Below, one piece after another: positions 50,864 through 59,214 of a stretch of DNA of 64,000 nucleotides. The stretch comes from Jutongia huaianensis. Lineage in GTDB: Bacteria; Bacillota; Clostridia; Lachnospirales; Lachnospiraceae. The translations under genes were made by a program, and so were the position numbers. Location of the stretch: the NCBI RefSeq assembly GCF_014384985.1, contig NZ_JACRSX010000003.1:62001-126000 (forward strand), written 5' to 3'. Each line of letters starts with the position of its first letter. The stretch's first letter is position 1. The notes beneath the pieces were generated by a model. That model was given only the letters and a program-made list of their open reading frames with translations. It was not told the origin of the DNA and made no database searches.

Positions 50864-51943
50864 TTATTGTGCCGGAGACGGAGAAACGGTCGCACTGCTG
50901 TCGGAGTAACCACTGACATCACTGGACGGAGTATACTCGAACTCTCCGTTTTTACCATTATACTTAAAAATAAACTGGTTAATGGCATCTGCCTGATACT
51001 CCTTCTGGATAGAAAGACAGGAGCCAACACCCGGAACATTTCCACCGGAGAAGTATGGATTCACAGGAATCTGCAGCTGATGGATCGTAGTGGTACCCAT
51101 CATAACGACATCCTTAATATAATTAATGATCTGTTTGTTGGTCAGATCGGTTTTTACATTCTTTTTCAGGACATCTTTTGCAATGTCCAGCCATTTGGAC
51201 ATTGGCATTTTCTTGACCTTATTGAAAATACTGGTAATGGCATTTCTCTGACGCCAGGTACGGCCGTAATCATCAATCTGGCCGGTCGGTGTCACCGGCT
51301 GAATACCTTTTGCATATTTACGGATACGGCAGTAACCAAGAGCCTGCGCTCCGTTCAGCGTGTGTTTTCCAGCTTTTACATTGCGGTACTTGGCGGGACG
51401 GATATAGTTAGTGGCATTCAGATATGCAGCTTCAGATTCTGTGAGCTCGATCTCCACACCGCCGACATCATTGACGATGGTTTTAAATGCATCAAAGCTG
51501 ACTTCAACGTATCCATCTAACTGGATGTTAAAATTCTGTGCAATCGTTTTATAAAGAAGCTCGATTCCACCAAAGGTATTGGCGGAATTTAACTTATTGC
51601 TGCCATGATCCGGAATCTCTACCAGCATATCACGCATCAGTGTTGTGAGCTTTAATGTGCCGTGCTTCATATCCAATGTAGCGATCAGCATGGTATCGGT
51701 CAGACCGGCGGCAGCATAACCATTCTCCTTTCGGTAGTCATTTCCCACCAGAAGTACATTGACAATATTGTCATCGGAATTGACCCGGATACCGGACAGA
51801 TCTACCTTTGATAAAGAGGTATCATAATCTCTCTGCACCACATCAAGGGTATCCAATACAGCTACCTGCCCTTTGGCGGCTACGAATCCCAGTGCACCGC
51901 TGACAATCAGTGCTACTACATAAAGTACTCTTTTAACCCACAT
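50864..51943 (-). CDS. LytR-CpsA-Psr (LCP) phosphotransferase, copy 1
   Basis: 359 residues. N-terminal membrane helix (VLYVVALIVSGALGFVAA), then the LCP domain: NIVNVLLVGNDYRKENG, TLMRDMLVEIPDHGSNKLN, ELTESEAAYLNATNYI and LGYCRIRKYAK. LCP enzymes move undecaprenyl-linked polymers such as teichoic acid or capsule onto peptidoglycan. ATG after GAGGATTACAT. Paralogue of the next gene; it has its own promoter and terminator, so it is an independent transcript. Confidence 0.93.
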   Translation of the reverse strand: MWVKRVLYVVALIVSGALGFVAAKGQVAVLDTLDVVQRDYDTSLSKVDLSGIRVNSDDNIVNVLLVGNDYRKENGYAAAGLTDTMLIATLDMKHGTLKLTTLMRDMLVEIPDHGSNKLNSANTFGGIELLYKTIAQNFNIQLDGYVEVSFDAFKTIVNDVGGVEIELTESEAAYLNATNYIRPAKYRNVKAGKHTLNGAQALGYCRIRKYAKGIQPVTPTGQIDDYGRTWRQRNAITSIFNKVKKMPMSKWLDIAKDVLKKNVKTDLTNKQIINYIKDVVMMGTTTIHQLQIPVNPYFSGGNVPGVGSCLSIQKEYQADAINQFIFKYNGKNGEFEYTPSSDVSGYSDSSATVSPSPAQ

Positions 51944-51991
51944 ATGTAATCCTCACATTTATCTTATAGTTTTTGCAATAAATACTTATAT

Positions 51992-52020
51992 ATTTTACAT
52001 GATACCTGAGAAATATGCAA
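51992..52020 (-). promoter_or_regulatory. Promoter of LCP copy 1
   Basis: Minus-strand TTGCAT, 17-bp spacer, TAAAAT, about 50 bp before the ATG. Confidence 0.65.
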
Positions 52021-52090
52021 GAGATAGTGTACAAAAAACGGGATTGATTGAGAATATTTTGAAAATAAATTGTAGAGGAAAATTTTATAT

Positions 52091-52122
52091 AAAAAGGGCA
52101 AAAACACTGTTTTGCCCTTTTT
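52091..52122 (-). terminator. Terminator of LCP copy 2
   Basis: Perfect 13-bp stem (AAAAAGGGCAAAA and TTTTGCCCTTTTT) with a 6-nt loop, 4 bp after the stop of the second LCP gene. Confidence 0.92.
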
Positions 52123-52126
52123 GTGT

Positions 52127-53218
52127 CTATTGTGCCGGTGTGGTGGTTCCGCTGCCGGAAGTATAGGTATACTCCTGCCCTTCTGTGCCTTTATATTTAA
52201 AGATAAAATCATTTAATGCAGCGGTATTGGCTGTCATATCCGGTAGGATGACAGAACCGAGGTTTGTGGTGGAACCCGGTGCATAATAATCTCTCTGCGT
52301 CGTAAAATAATTATCCATCGGAATCTGCAGCTGATAAATCTCCATCGTTCCCATCATAACTACATCCTTCATATATCCGATGATATCCTGACTGCTAAGA
52401 TCTGTGGTCACATATTTGCTGAGAATGGTCTGTGCCAAGTCCATAAGCTTTGGCAGGGAGGTCCCTTTTGCCTTATTGAAGATAGCGTTAATGACATTTC
52501 TCTGACGCCATGTACGACCGTAATCGTCCATTTTGCCGTTTGGTGTGACAGGGGTAATTCCTTTGGCGGTTTTACGGATACGGCTGTAACCGAGAGCCTG
52601 TGCTCCGTTTAAGGTGTGCTTGCCTGCCTTCACATTGCGGTATTTGGCAGGACGGATGTAATTGGTGGCATTCAGATATGCGGCCTCCGATTCTGTAAGC
52701 TCGATATCCACTCCTCCTACGGCGTTGACAATGGCCTTTACCGCATCAAAGCCTACTTCTACATAGCCGTCAAGCTTGATATTAAAGTTCTGTGCAATGG
52801 TCTTATAAAGAAGTGTCGGACCATCCTCTCCATAGCCGAAGCATGAATTCAGACGGTTCTGACCATGTCCGGGGATCTCAACGATCTGATCACGCAACAG
52901 AGAAGTCAGCTTAAGATTTTTGTGCTTTTTATCCAGTGTGGCGATCATAATAACATCAGGAAGCCCTGCTGCTGTATATCCGGTCTCCTTACGGTAATCA
53001 TTACCGATGACCAGAATATTTACGATGTTGTTATCACTCTTGTAATTGCCCTTCGGGAGTTTAACCTCCTTGAAGGCATTGTCCTTATTTTGATTGACAG
53101 AGCTGAATACGATCTGTGTCCGGGCAATCCAGAAGCCGGCAAATATGCTGGCACACAGAGCAAGTCCAAAGAGCACCTTTGGAACGATCCGTCTGTTTTT
53201 TTTCTTCGTTTTTTTCAT
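52127..53218 (-). CDS. LytR-CpsA-Psr (LCP) phosphotransferase, copy 2
   Basis: 363 residues, same layout as copy 1: membrane helix (VLFGLALCASIFAGFWIA), NIVNILVIGNDYRKETG, LTSLLRDQIVEIPGHGQNRL, ELTESEAAYLNATNYI, LGYSRIRKTAK. From ELTESEAAY to DDYGRTWRQRN the two paralogues are almost identical, while their ends differ. ATG 53218 follows GAGG; ATG 53230 is too near its site. Upstream gene of the pair but ended by its own terminator. Confidence 0.93.
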   Translation of the reverse strand: MKKTKKKNRRIVPKVLFGLALCASIFAGFWIARTQIVFSSVNQNKDNAFKEVKLPKGNYKSDNNIVNILVIGNDYRKETGYTAAGLPDVIMIATLDKKHKNLKLTSLLRDQIVEIPGHGQNRLNSCFGYGEDGPTLLYKTIAQNFNIKLDGYVEVGFDAVKAIVNAVGGVDIELTESEAAYLNATNYIRPAKYRNVKAGKHTLNGAQALGYSRIRKTAKGITPVTPNGKMDDYGRTWRQRNVINAIFNKAKGTSLPKLMDLAQTILSKYVTTDLSSQDIIGYMKDVVMMGTMEIYQLQIPMDNYFTTQRDYYAPGSTTNLGSVILPDMTANTAALNDFIFKYKGTEGQEYTYTSGSGTTTPAQ

Positions 53219-53267
53219 TTTAATCCTCATCTTCCTATATATACATTATTTGATTACATACATATGC

Positions 53268-53296
53268 ATCATACACTATTACGCAGTGTTTCACAA
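53268..53296 (-). promoter_or_regulatory. Promoter of LCP copy 2
   Basis: Minus-strand TTGTGA, 17-bp spacer, TATGAT, 50 bp before the ATG. Confidence 0.65.
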
Positions 53297-53358
53297 GTCC
53301 GATTCATAATCTTTCAGAAACTATTCAGAAATACAACATGAATTTGCAGGACAATCTC

Positions 53359-53387
53359 TTGACGAACATATGTACTTCCTTTATAAT
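53359..53387 (+). promoter_or_regulatory. Promoter of the DUF4321 gene
   Basis: TTGACG, 17-bp spacer, TATAAT, near-consensus, 40 bp before the ATG. Confidence 0.85.
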
Positions 53388-53426
53388 AAAGCAGATATTA
53401 TTTTTATTAGAAATGAGGTGAATCAT

Positions 53427-53687
53427 ATGGCTCGTGGTGCCGGAAAAAATAACTGGGCACTGTTTTTGCTGCTTCTGGCAGGGATCGTGATCGGCAGCTT
53501 TATTGCTCAGGCAACTGCAGGCGTTTCTGCTCTTTCATGGCTCAGCTATGGACAGAAATTTGGTCTGACACACCCATTCAGGCTTGATCTTGGGATCCTG
53601 GTGCTGACTTTTGGTCTTTCGGTAAAGATCACACTGGGAAGCATTCTTGGAATTATTATTGCAATTATTATTTATCATTTTATTTAA
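53427..53687 (+). CDS. DUF4321 membrane protein
   Basis: 86 residues. Two or three hydrophobic helices (WALFLLLLAGIVIGSFIA and the C-terminal LGSILGIIIAIIIYHFI) joined by a short loop (LSYGQKFGLTHPFRLDLG). This matches the small clostridial family DUF4321, whose role is unknown. ATG 53427 follows GAGGTGAATCAT; an upstream frame extension lacks a site. Monocistronic, between LCP genes and the sodium-pump operon. Confidence 0.85.
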   Translation: MARGAGKNNWALFLLLLAGIVIGSFIAQATAGVSALSWLSYGQKFGLTHPFRLDLGILVLTFGLSVKITLGSILGIIIAIIIYHFI

Positions 53688-53760
53688 TGCAATATTTAAA
53701 AGAACTGTTGTTGAATGATAGATCAGAAAAGGAACCTGTTTTTATTACTGGTACATAATT

Positions 53761-53815
53761 AAAAAATACTCCGGCAAAACCGAATTTATTTCGGATCTTT
53801 GCCGGAGTATTTTTT
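53761..53815. terminator. Bidirectional terminator, DUF4321 gene and sodium-pump operon
   Basis: Perfect 18-bp stem (53761-53778 with 53798-53815) including ACTCCGGCAAA, with an inner CCGAA/TTCGG pair. Runs of six A and seven T on the two sides allow use in both directions. Confidence 0.93.
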
Positions 53816-53846
53816 TATGTTTCTATATTACGTTTTCGTAGATAGA

Positions 53847-55271
53847 TTAAACCGGATAAGCCTTGCTCTCGGTATCAGCAGCGGCTGCATCTACCTTGTT
53901 CTGCTGTGCCTCACGGTATTTGAAGAACTCAGTTGCTACCTGTGGGAACAGTGCGTAGGAAAGCACGTCCTCATCCTGCTGCTTGTACTGAGCCATTTCC
54001 TTCTCGATATCTGCAAGCTGAGGCTTGATTAGATCGGCTGGACGGCATGTGATCGGTTTGGTATCACCAATACACTTCTTCTGTACTTCCTTATCAAATG
54101 GCTTTACAGTCTGTCCGAACTCTCCGGAAAGGAGTTTCTTGGACTCTTTTGTTACCATCTTATAACGCTCGCCGGATACTACATTCAGAACAGCCTGTGT
54201 ACCAACGATCTGTGAAGAAGGTGTTACAAGAGGTGGCTCACCGAAGTCCTTACGAACCTTTGGTACTTCCTCAAGTACCTGCTCGTACTTGTCCTCCTGC
54301 CCCATTTCTTTGAGCTGGGATACCAGGTTACTAAGCATTCCGCCAGGTACCTGATAACGCAGTGTCTGGATATTAACCCCGAGCACCTTTGTATTCATCA
54401 GGCCAGTCTTTAATGCTTCCTCACGCATTGGACGGAAGTAATCAGCGATCTCTGCAAGCTTATCAAGATCAAGACCGGTATCATAAGGTGTGCCCTTGAA
54501 CGCCTCAACCATAACCTCTGTAGCAGGCTGGCTAGTACCCATAGCAAATGGAGAGATTGCGGTATCGATGATATCGCAGCCTGCCTCTACTGCCTTCATA
54601 TAAGTCATAGAAGCTACACCGGAGGTGTAATGGGTATGAAGATCGATTGGAATATCAACGGACTCCTTCAATGCCTGAACAAGCTCAGTAGCCTTGACAG
54701 GAACTAAGAGACCTGCCATATCCTTGATACAAAGGGATTTGGCACCCATATCCTCAATTCTCTTTGCCATATCTTTCCAGTAATCCAGAGTATATGCATC
54801 ACCCAGAGTATAGGAAAGAGCAATCTGTGCATGACCGTTTTCTTTGTTGGCTGCCTTTACTGCGGTCTCCAGGTTACGGAGATCGTTCAGACAGTCAAAG
54901 ATACGGATAATATCAATACCGTTTGCGATGGATTTCTGTACGAAATACTCTACCACGTCATCTGCATAATGATTGTAACCGAGGATATTCTGTCCACGGA
55001 AAAGCATCTGCAGCTTTGTGTTTTTGAAACCGTCTCTTAATTTACGAAGTCTCTCCCATGGATCCTCCTTGAGGAAACGAAGGGAAGCATCAAATGTAGC
55101 ACCACCCCAGCACTCTACTGCATGGTATCCGATCTGATCCATCTTGTCTACGATCGGAAGCATCTGCTCTGTGGTCATTCTGGTGGCGATCAGAGACTGA
55201 TGAGCATCACGCAGAATGGTTTCTGTTATTTTTAAAGGTTTCTTTTCAATAGATTTCTCTTTATTAGCCAT
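53847..55271 (-). CDS. oadA: Carboxyltransferase OadA/5S-like (pyruvate/oxaloacetate)
   Basis: 474 residues, the alpha-type carboxyltransferase that moves CO2 between biotin and pyruvate/oxaloacetate. TIM-barrel start ETILRDAHQSLIATRMTTEQM with metal ligand Asp22, metal-binding His pair in DLHTHYTSG and catalytic Lys region SLCIKDMAGLL. It ends in a short Ala/Asp tail and has no fused biotin domain; the biotin carrier is separate, as in transcarboxylase 5S. Last gene of the operon, 15 bp after the beta-pump gene, followed by a strong terminator. Confidence 0.93.
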   Translation of the reverse strand: MANKEKSIEKKPLKITETILRDAHQSLIATRMTTEQMLPIVDKMDQIGYHAVECWGGATFDASLRFLKEDPWERLRKLRDGFKNTKLQMLFRGQNILGYNHYADDVVEYFVQKSIANGIDIIRIFDCLNDLRNLETAVKAANKENGHAQIALSYTLGDAYTLDYWKDMAKRIEDMGAKSLCIKDMAGLLVPVKATELVQALKESVDIPIDLHTHYTSGVASMTYMKAVEAGCDIIDTAISPFAMGTSQPATEVMVEAFKGTPYDTGLDLDKLAEIADYFRPMREEALKTGLMNTKVLGVNIQTLRYQVPGGMLSNLVSQLKEMGQEDKYEQVLEEVPKVRKDFGEPPLVTPSSQIVGTQAVLNVVSGERYKMVTKESKKLLSGEFGQTVKPFDKEVQKKCIGDTKPITCRPADLIKPQLADIEKEMAQYKQQDEDVLSYALFPQVATEFFKYREAQQNKVDAAAADTESKAYPV

Positions 55272-55286
55272 GATTCTCCTCCAATT

Positions 55287-56435
55287 CTAAATTCCAAAGA
55301 TTGCCATAAATACGCCGGCTGCCACAGCAGTACCGATAACTCCGGCAACGTTTGGTCCCATTGCATGCATCAGCAGGAAGTTTGTAGGATCTGCTTCTGC
55401 TCCAACCTTCTGGGATACACGAGCCGCCATTGGAACGGCAGATACACCGGCAGAACCAATCAAAGGATTGACCTTGCCCTTTGTGACGAAGCACATCAGT
55501 TTTCCGAATAATACACCGGAAGCGGTACCGATTGCGAAAGCAATCAGACCAAGACCAACGATCTTTAATGTACTGAGTCTTAAGAATGCCTCAGCAGATG
55601 TTGATGCACCAACGGAAGTACCAAGCAGAATAACAACGATATACATTAATGCATTGGATGCTGTCTCTGTCAGCTGTTTTACTACGCCGGACTCCTTGAA
55701 CAGGTTACCAAGCATCAGCATACCTACCAGAGGTGCTGTTGTCGGCAGAAGCAGACATACAACGATCGTTACGATAATAGGGAAAAGAATCTTCTCCAGT
55801 TTGGATACAGGACGAAGCTGTTCCATTTTGATCTTACGCTCTTTTTCTGTGGTAAAAAGCTTCATGATCGGTGGCTGGATGATCGGCACCAGTGACATAT
55901 AAGAATATGCCGCCACGGCGATCGGTCCCATATACTCCGTCTGCTTTAACTTACCACAGAGGAAAATAGAAGTAGGACCATCGGCACCACCGATGATTGA
56001 GATAGCGGCTGCTGCCTTATCGTTGAATCCCCAGAGGATTGCAATAAGATAAGCGGAAAAGATACCGAACTGAGCGGCAGCACCCAGCAAAAAGCTCATC
56101 GGATTCGCAATCAGTGGACCGAAATCTGTCATAGCACCGACTCCAAGGAAGATCAGTGATGGCAGGATACTCCACTCATCGAGAATATAGAAATAATGTA
56201 ACAATCCACCAACGCCATTGGAGGTGTCCTCCGGATTGGCCATGATGTCCGGATAAATATTTACCAGGATCATACCAAAGGCAATCGGAACCAGCAACAA
56301 TGGCTCATACTCTTTTTTGATCGCTAAATAGAGAAAGACACAGCCTACCAGGATCATCAGGTAGTTACCTGGAGTCAGCGTGGTGAACGCTGTCTGGCCG
56401 GCCAGATTCTCAAGCGTTGAGATAATATAATCCAA
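55287..56435 (-). CDS. oadB: Sodium-pump decarboxylase beta subunit (OadB/MmdB/GcdB)
   Basis: 382 residues with about ten hydrophobic helices. It decarboxylates carboxybiotin and exports Na+. Signature [15 protein letters not shown] with the Asp needed for Na+ binding, [18 protein letters not shown] and the C-terminal [20 protein letters not shown] 56435 after AGGAGGGAATAAC. Sits between the biotin carrier and OadA. Confidence 0.96.
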   Translation of the reverse strand: MDYIISTLENLAGQTAFTTLTPGNYLMILVGCVFLYLAIKKEYEPLLLVPIAFGMILVNIYPDIMANPEDTSNGVGGLLHYFYILDEWSILPSLIFLGVGAMTDFGPLIANPMSFLLGAAAQFGIFSAYLIAILWGFNDKAAAAISIIGGADGPTSIFLCGKLKQTEYMGPIAVAAYSYMSLVPIIQPPIMKLFTTEKERKIKMEQLRPVSKLEKILFPIIVTIVVCLLLPTTAPLVGMLMLGNLFKESGVVKQLTETASNALMYIVVILLGTSVGASTSAEAFLRLSTLKIVGLGLIAFAIGTASGVLFGKLMCFVTKGKVNPLIGSAGVSAVPMAARVSQKVGAEADPTNFLLMHAMGPNVAGVIGTAVAAGVFMAIFGI

Positions 56436-56453
56436 AGTTATTCCCTCCTAAAA

Positions 56454-56816
56454 TTAGTTCAGTGTTGCAAGTACAGCACCAGCTTCAACAGAATCTCCGG
56501 CAGCAACATCGATGCTTGCTACAGTACCGTCTTCAGGTGCAACAACCTCGTTCTCCATCTTCATAGCCTCAAGAATAAGAATCACATCCCCCTTCTTCAC
56601 TGCCTGTCCGACAGATGCCTTTACAGAAAGGATCTTACCTGGCATTGGTGCGTTAACCTTAACAGCACCTGCACCTGCAGCCTTTGGTGCTGCCGGCTTA
56701 GCTGCCTTAGGAGCAGCTTTTGGTGCGCTTGCTGCAGCAGGAGCCGCAGAACCTGTTCCCTCTTCTACAGTTACGTCATAAACAGTTCCATTTACTGTAA
56801 TTGTATAATTTTTCAT
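56454..56816 (-). CDS. Biotin carrier protein (1.3S/GcdC/MmdC-like)
   Basis: 120 residues: N-terminal NYTITVNGTVYDVTVEEG, an Ala/Pro/Lys-rich flexible linker (about 24-50), then the biotinyl domain with biotin Lys86 in EAMKMENE and VNAPMPGKILSVKASVG. It swings carboxyl groups between the transferases and the beta pump. AGGAGGATTATC precedes the ATG. As a free protein it can serve both 12S-like and 5S-like transferases encoded alongside. Confidence 0.95.
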   Translation of the reverse strand: MKNYTITVNGTVYDVTVEEGTGSAAPAAASAPKAAPKAAKPAAPKAAGAGAVKVNAPMPGKILSVKASVGQAVKKGDVILILEAMKMENEVVAPEDGTVASIDVAAGDSVEAGAVLATLN

Positions 56817-56860
56817 GATAATCCTCCATTTAATAAATTCAATCGTTTATTTGTTAGCTA

Positions 56861-57583
56861 TTATCGACGGATAATAGAACGAACAACAAGTCCGTCTGCG
56901 CTTTCTGTTTCAGAAGCAGCGGCAATGGCTGCGGTGATCACAGCAACTAATTCCAGGTCATCTACCAGGTTCTCAGGCTCGGAAGCGACCGGTGCCACAG
57001 GTGCGGCTGCTGCCACAGGAGCTTTCTCTGCTTTTCCTTTGCCAATGAGACCAATGAATTTGAAGCAGCTGATCAGGAGACTGATAAAGATCAGCACCAG
57101 GAATACGATAGACATACTCAGGATCGTATTCAGACCTGCCTTCTGCATTTTCTGGCCCAGAGTTTTATATTCATCAAATTTGAATGAATAGTTGCCACTG
57201 TCGTCTGTCTGGATCTGACCGTCCTTGTCGAAGGTCAGACTTGCAAGAACCTTGTCTCCGCTCTCGCACAGGATTGTCTCTGTAACTGTAGCGGAGTCTG
57301 TGGTGATCGTAAACTCTGTTTTTTCTTTTTTCTTTAATCCCTTATACTGTGCCTTCTGCTTTGCATAAAGCTTATACTGTGCAAGGGTTGTATCATTCAT
57401 CTGATCTTTATATGTGGAAATGGTTCCCTCAAAATCTGCTGCAAACCAGCTTGTCAGGAAGTTGTCTGTCTGCTGTTCCAGCGTTTTCTTGTCAAAGTTT
57501 TCATTTCCACGGACTAAAGAACAGCCGGATACCATCAATACACAGGATAAAACACAGAAAAATAATAATAATTTTCTTTTCAT
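56861..57583 (-). CDS. OadG-like gamma subunit with N-terminal lipoprotein domain
   Basis: 240 residues, versus about 80-130 for ordinary OadG/MmdD. Signal peptide with lipobox VSGC (Cys21), an extracytoplasmic domain at about 25-130 resembling DUF3887 (TDNFLTSWFAADFEGTISTYKDQ, then SATVTETILCESGDKVLASL), one membrane helix (about 152-172), then a typical OadG tail: Ala/Pro linker and ELVAVITAAIAAA with SIIRR at the end. Gamma subunits hold the transferase to the beta pump. Starts 15 bp after mmdA. Confidence 0.85.
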   Translation of the reverse strand: MKRKLLLFFCVLSCVLMVSGCSLVRGNENFDKKTLEQQTDNFLTSWFAADFEGTISTYKDQMNDTTLAQYKLYAKQKAQYKGLKKKEKTEFTITTDSATVTETILCESGDKVLASLTFDKDGQIQTDDSGNYSFKFDEYKTLGQKMQKAGLNTILSMSIVFLVLIFISLLISCFKFIGLIGKGKAEKAPVAAAAPVAPVASEPENLVDDLELVAVITAAIAAASETESADGLVVRSIIRR

Positions 57584-57598
57584 AAATGCCTCTCCTTC

Positions 57599-59032
57599 TT
57601 AGATGGTTCCATGCTTCTTGCCGATTGGATACTCACTTTTTGTGAACAGAAGCTCAAATGCGAAAATTAACTGTTTTCTGGCTGCCTCAGGGCTGATGAT
57701 GGAATCAATATACCCTCTGGCTGCAGCAGCTTCTGTGCCGGACTGGGAAGCAAACTCAGCAGCCTTGGCAGCAAGATCAGCATCCTTATCGTCAGCATAC
57801 ATGATCTTGGCAGCAACCTGGGCATCCATCATACCGATCTTTGCATCAGGAAGGGCAAATACCATATCTGCACCGATGTGCTTGGAGTTCATGGTGATGT
57901 ATGCACTTCCGTAAGCATTTCCTGTGATCAGATTTACCTTAGGAACATCTGCCTCAGCAAATGCAGCAGTAAGGGCAGCCGCCTTGGAAGCGATGGTCTT
58001 CTCCTCTTCTACTGTAGTAGCAAAGCCTTCTACATTGGTCAGGGTCAGAATCGGAATATTAAATGCATCACATGTTTTGATAAAGGAAGCCGCTTTGTCA
58101 CATCCGTCAGATGTCAGGCGGGCCTCAAAACTCTCCTGCTCACTGCCGTCCTCGCCGTAAACAGCGGTTCTGTTGGCAACGCAGCCTACAGTCATACCGT
58201 CAAGACTGATAAAGCCTGTAACCATTTCTTTTGCGAAATCCTTCTTTAACTCAAGGAAGAAGTTATTGTCGCCCAGATCTTCCAGTGCTGCAGCAGGATC
58301 CTTAACCTCAGCGGCAAAATCAGGAACCAGACGATTCAGATCATCCAGACACTCTTCCATACCACCGATCTCGTTATTGTTCTCCGGGAGAATACTTACG
58401 AGGTTACGTACGTTTTCAAATACCTCAGCCTCTCCGTCGCAGATCACATCTACAACAGAAGCTGTTTTCTGGAAATCAGCAGATGCAGTATCCAGCTTAT
58501 CGGTGTAATTACCCTCCAGTGTGTTTGGAGAGTTTACGAAAAGCTTACCGTTGTTCTGCTCCATAAAGGTAAAATCGCTCATTGCAGCCATAACAGCCAC
58601 ACCACCACCACAGTTACCAAAGATGGCACTGATCTGTGGGATCACTCCGGAAGCCTTTGCTTTCATCTTGTAGATCTGACCAAATCCTGCAAGGGCATCT
58701 GTGGACTCCTGAAGACGCATTCCTGCGCAGTCGATCAGACCGATCACAGGTACTCCTGTCTTCATTGCAAGCTCATAGATGTGTGCAATCTTCTTTGCAT
58801 GCATCTCTCCGATCGTACCATTCAGTGCAGATGCGTCCTGACTGTATACATAGACAGGATTGTTCTGGATCAGTCCATATCCGGTGATGACACCATCTGC
58901 CGGTACGGATTTCTCCTGCATGTTGAAATCTGTGCTTCTCTTGGTAATTCCAGCACCGAGTTCAACAAAACTATTCTCGTCAACTAAAGACGCAATACGG
59001 TCTTTCGCAGACATAGTGTTTGAGTTACTCAT
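57599..59032 (-). CDS. mmdA: Acyl-CoA carboxyltransferase, MmdA/12S-like
   Basis: 477 residues, slightly shorter than the 510-520 usual. Crotonase-like carboxyltransferase with two halves: first oxyanion-loop ISAIFGNCGGGVAVMAA, second GNAYGSAYITMNSKHIGAD; also IDCAGMRLQES. It would move carboxyl from an acyl-CoA (methylmalonyl-, glutaconyl- or malonyl-CoA; substrate not readable) to biotin. First gene of the operon, AGGAGGTC before ATG 59032. Pairing with OadA in one operon is the notable feature. Confidence 0.9.
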   Translation of the reverse strand: MSNSNTMSAKDRIASLVDENSFVELGAGITKRSTDFNMQEKSVPADGVITGYGLIQNNPVYVYSQDASALNGTIGEMHAKKIAHIYELAMKTGVPVIGLIDCAGMRLQESTDALAGFGQIYKMKAKASGVIPQISAIFGNCGGGVAVMAAMSDFTFMEQNNGKLFVNSPNTLEGNYTDKLDTASADFQKTASVVDVICDGEAEVFENVRNLVSILPENNNEIGGMEECLDDLNRLVPDFAAEVKDPAAALEDLGDNNFFLELKKDFAKEMVTGFISLDGMTVGCVANRTAVYGEDGSEQESFEARLTSDGCDKAASFIKTCDAFNIPILTLTNVEGFATTVEEEKTIASKAAALTAAFAEADVPKVNLITGNAYGSAYITMNSKHIGADMVFALPDAKIGMMDAQVAAKIMYADDKDADLAAKAAEFASQSGTEAAAARGYIDSIISPEAARKQLIFAFELLFTKSEYPIGKKHGTI

Positions 59033-59085
59033 GTTTTGACCTCCTATATAGTAGTAATAATAATAACAAATTTACACCAAGTATA

Positions 59086-59114
59086 AGTGTATCTCTTTTG
59101 GGCAAAAATGGCAA
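59086..59114 (-). promoter_or_regulatory. Promoter of the sodium-pump operon
   Basis: Minus-strand TTGCCA, 17-bp spacer, TACACT, about 55 bp before the mmdA start. Moderate match at -10. Confidence 0.55.
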
Positions 59115-59214
59115 CCGTTTTTTCGCCATTTTTTTGTTCCGGGAAGAAAAAAGAATGATTCTTCCGTTTCTTCATATAATTTAGTTAATTCTATATGAAA
59201 TACAGGGTAATATC

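Noticed and set aside
50867..51520. A 217-codon plus-strand frame opposite the first LCP gene
   Set aside because: Antisense of a conserved LCP domain; the second LCP gene shows a partial similar shadow because the genes are paralogues.
59127..59166. A terminator upstream of the third carboxypeptidase gene
   Set aside because: GGAAGAA/TTCTTCC makes a 7-bp stem, but no T tract follows on either strand and no gene ends there.
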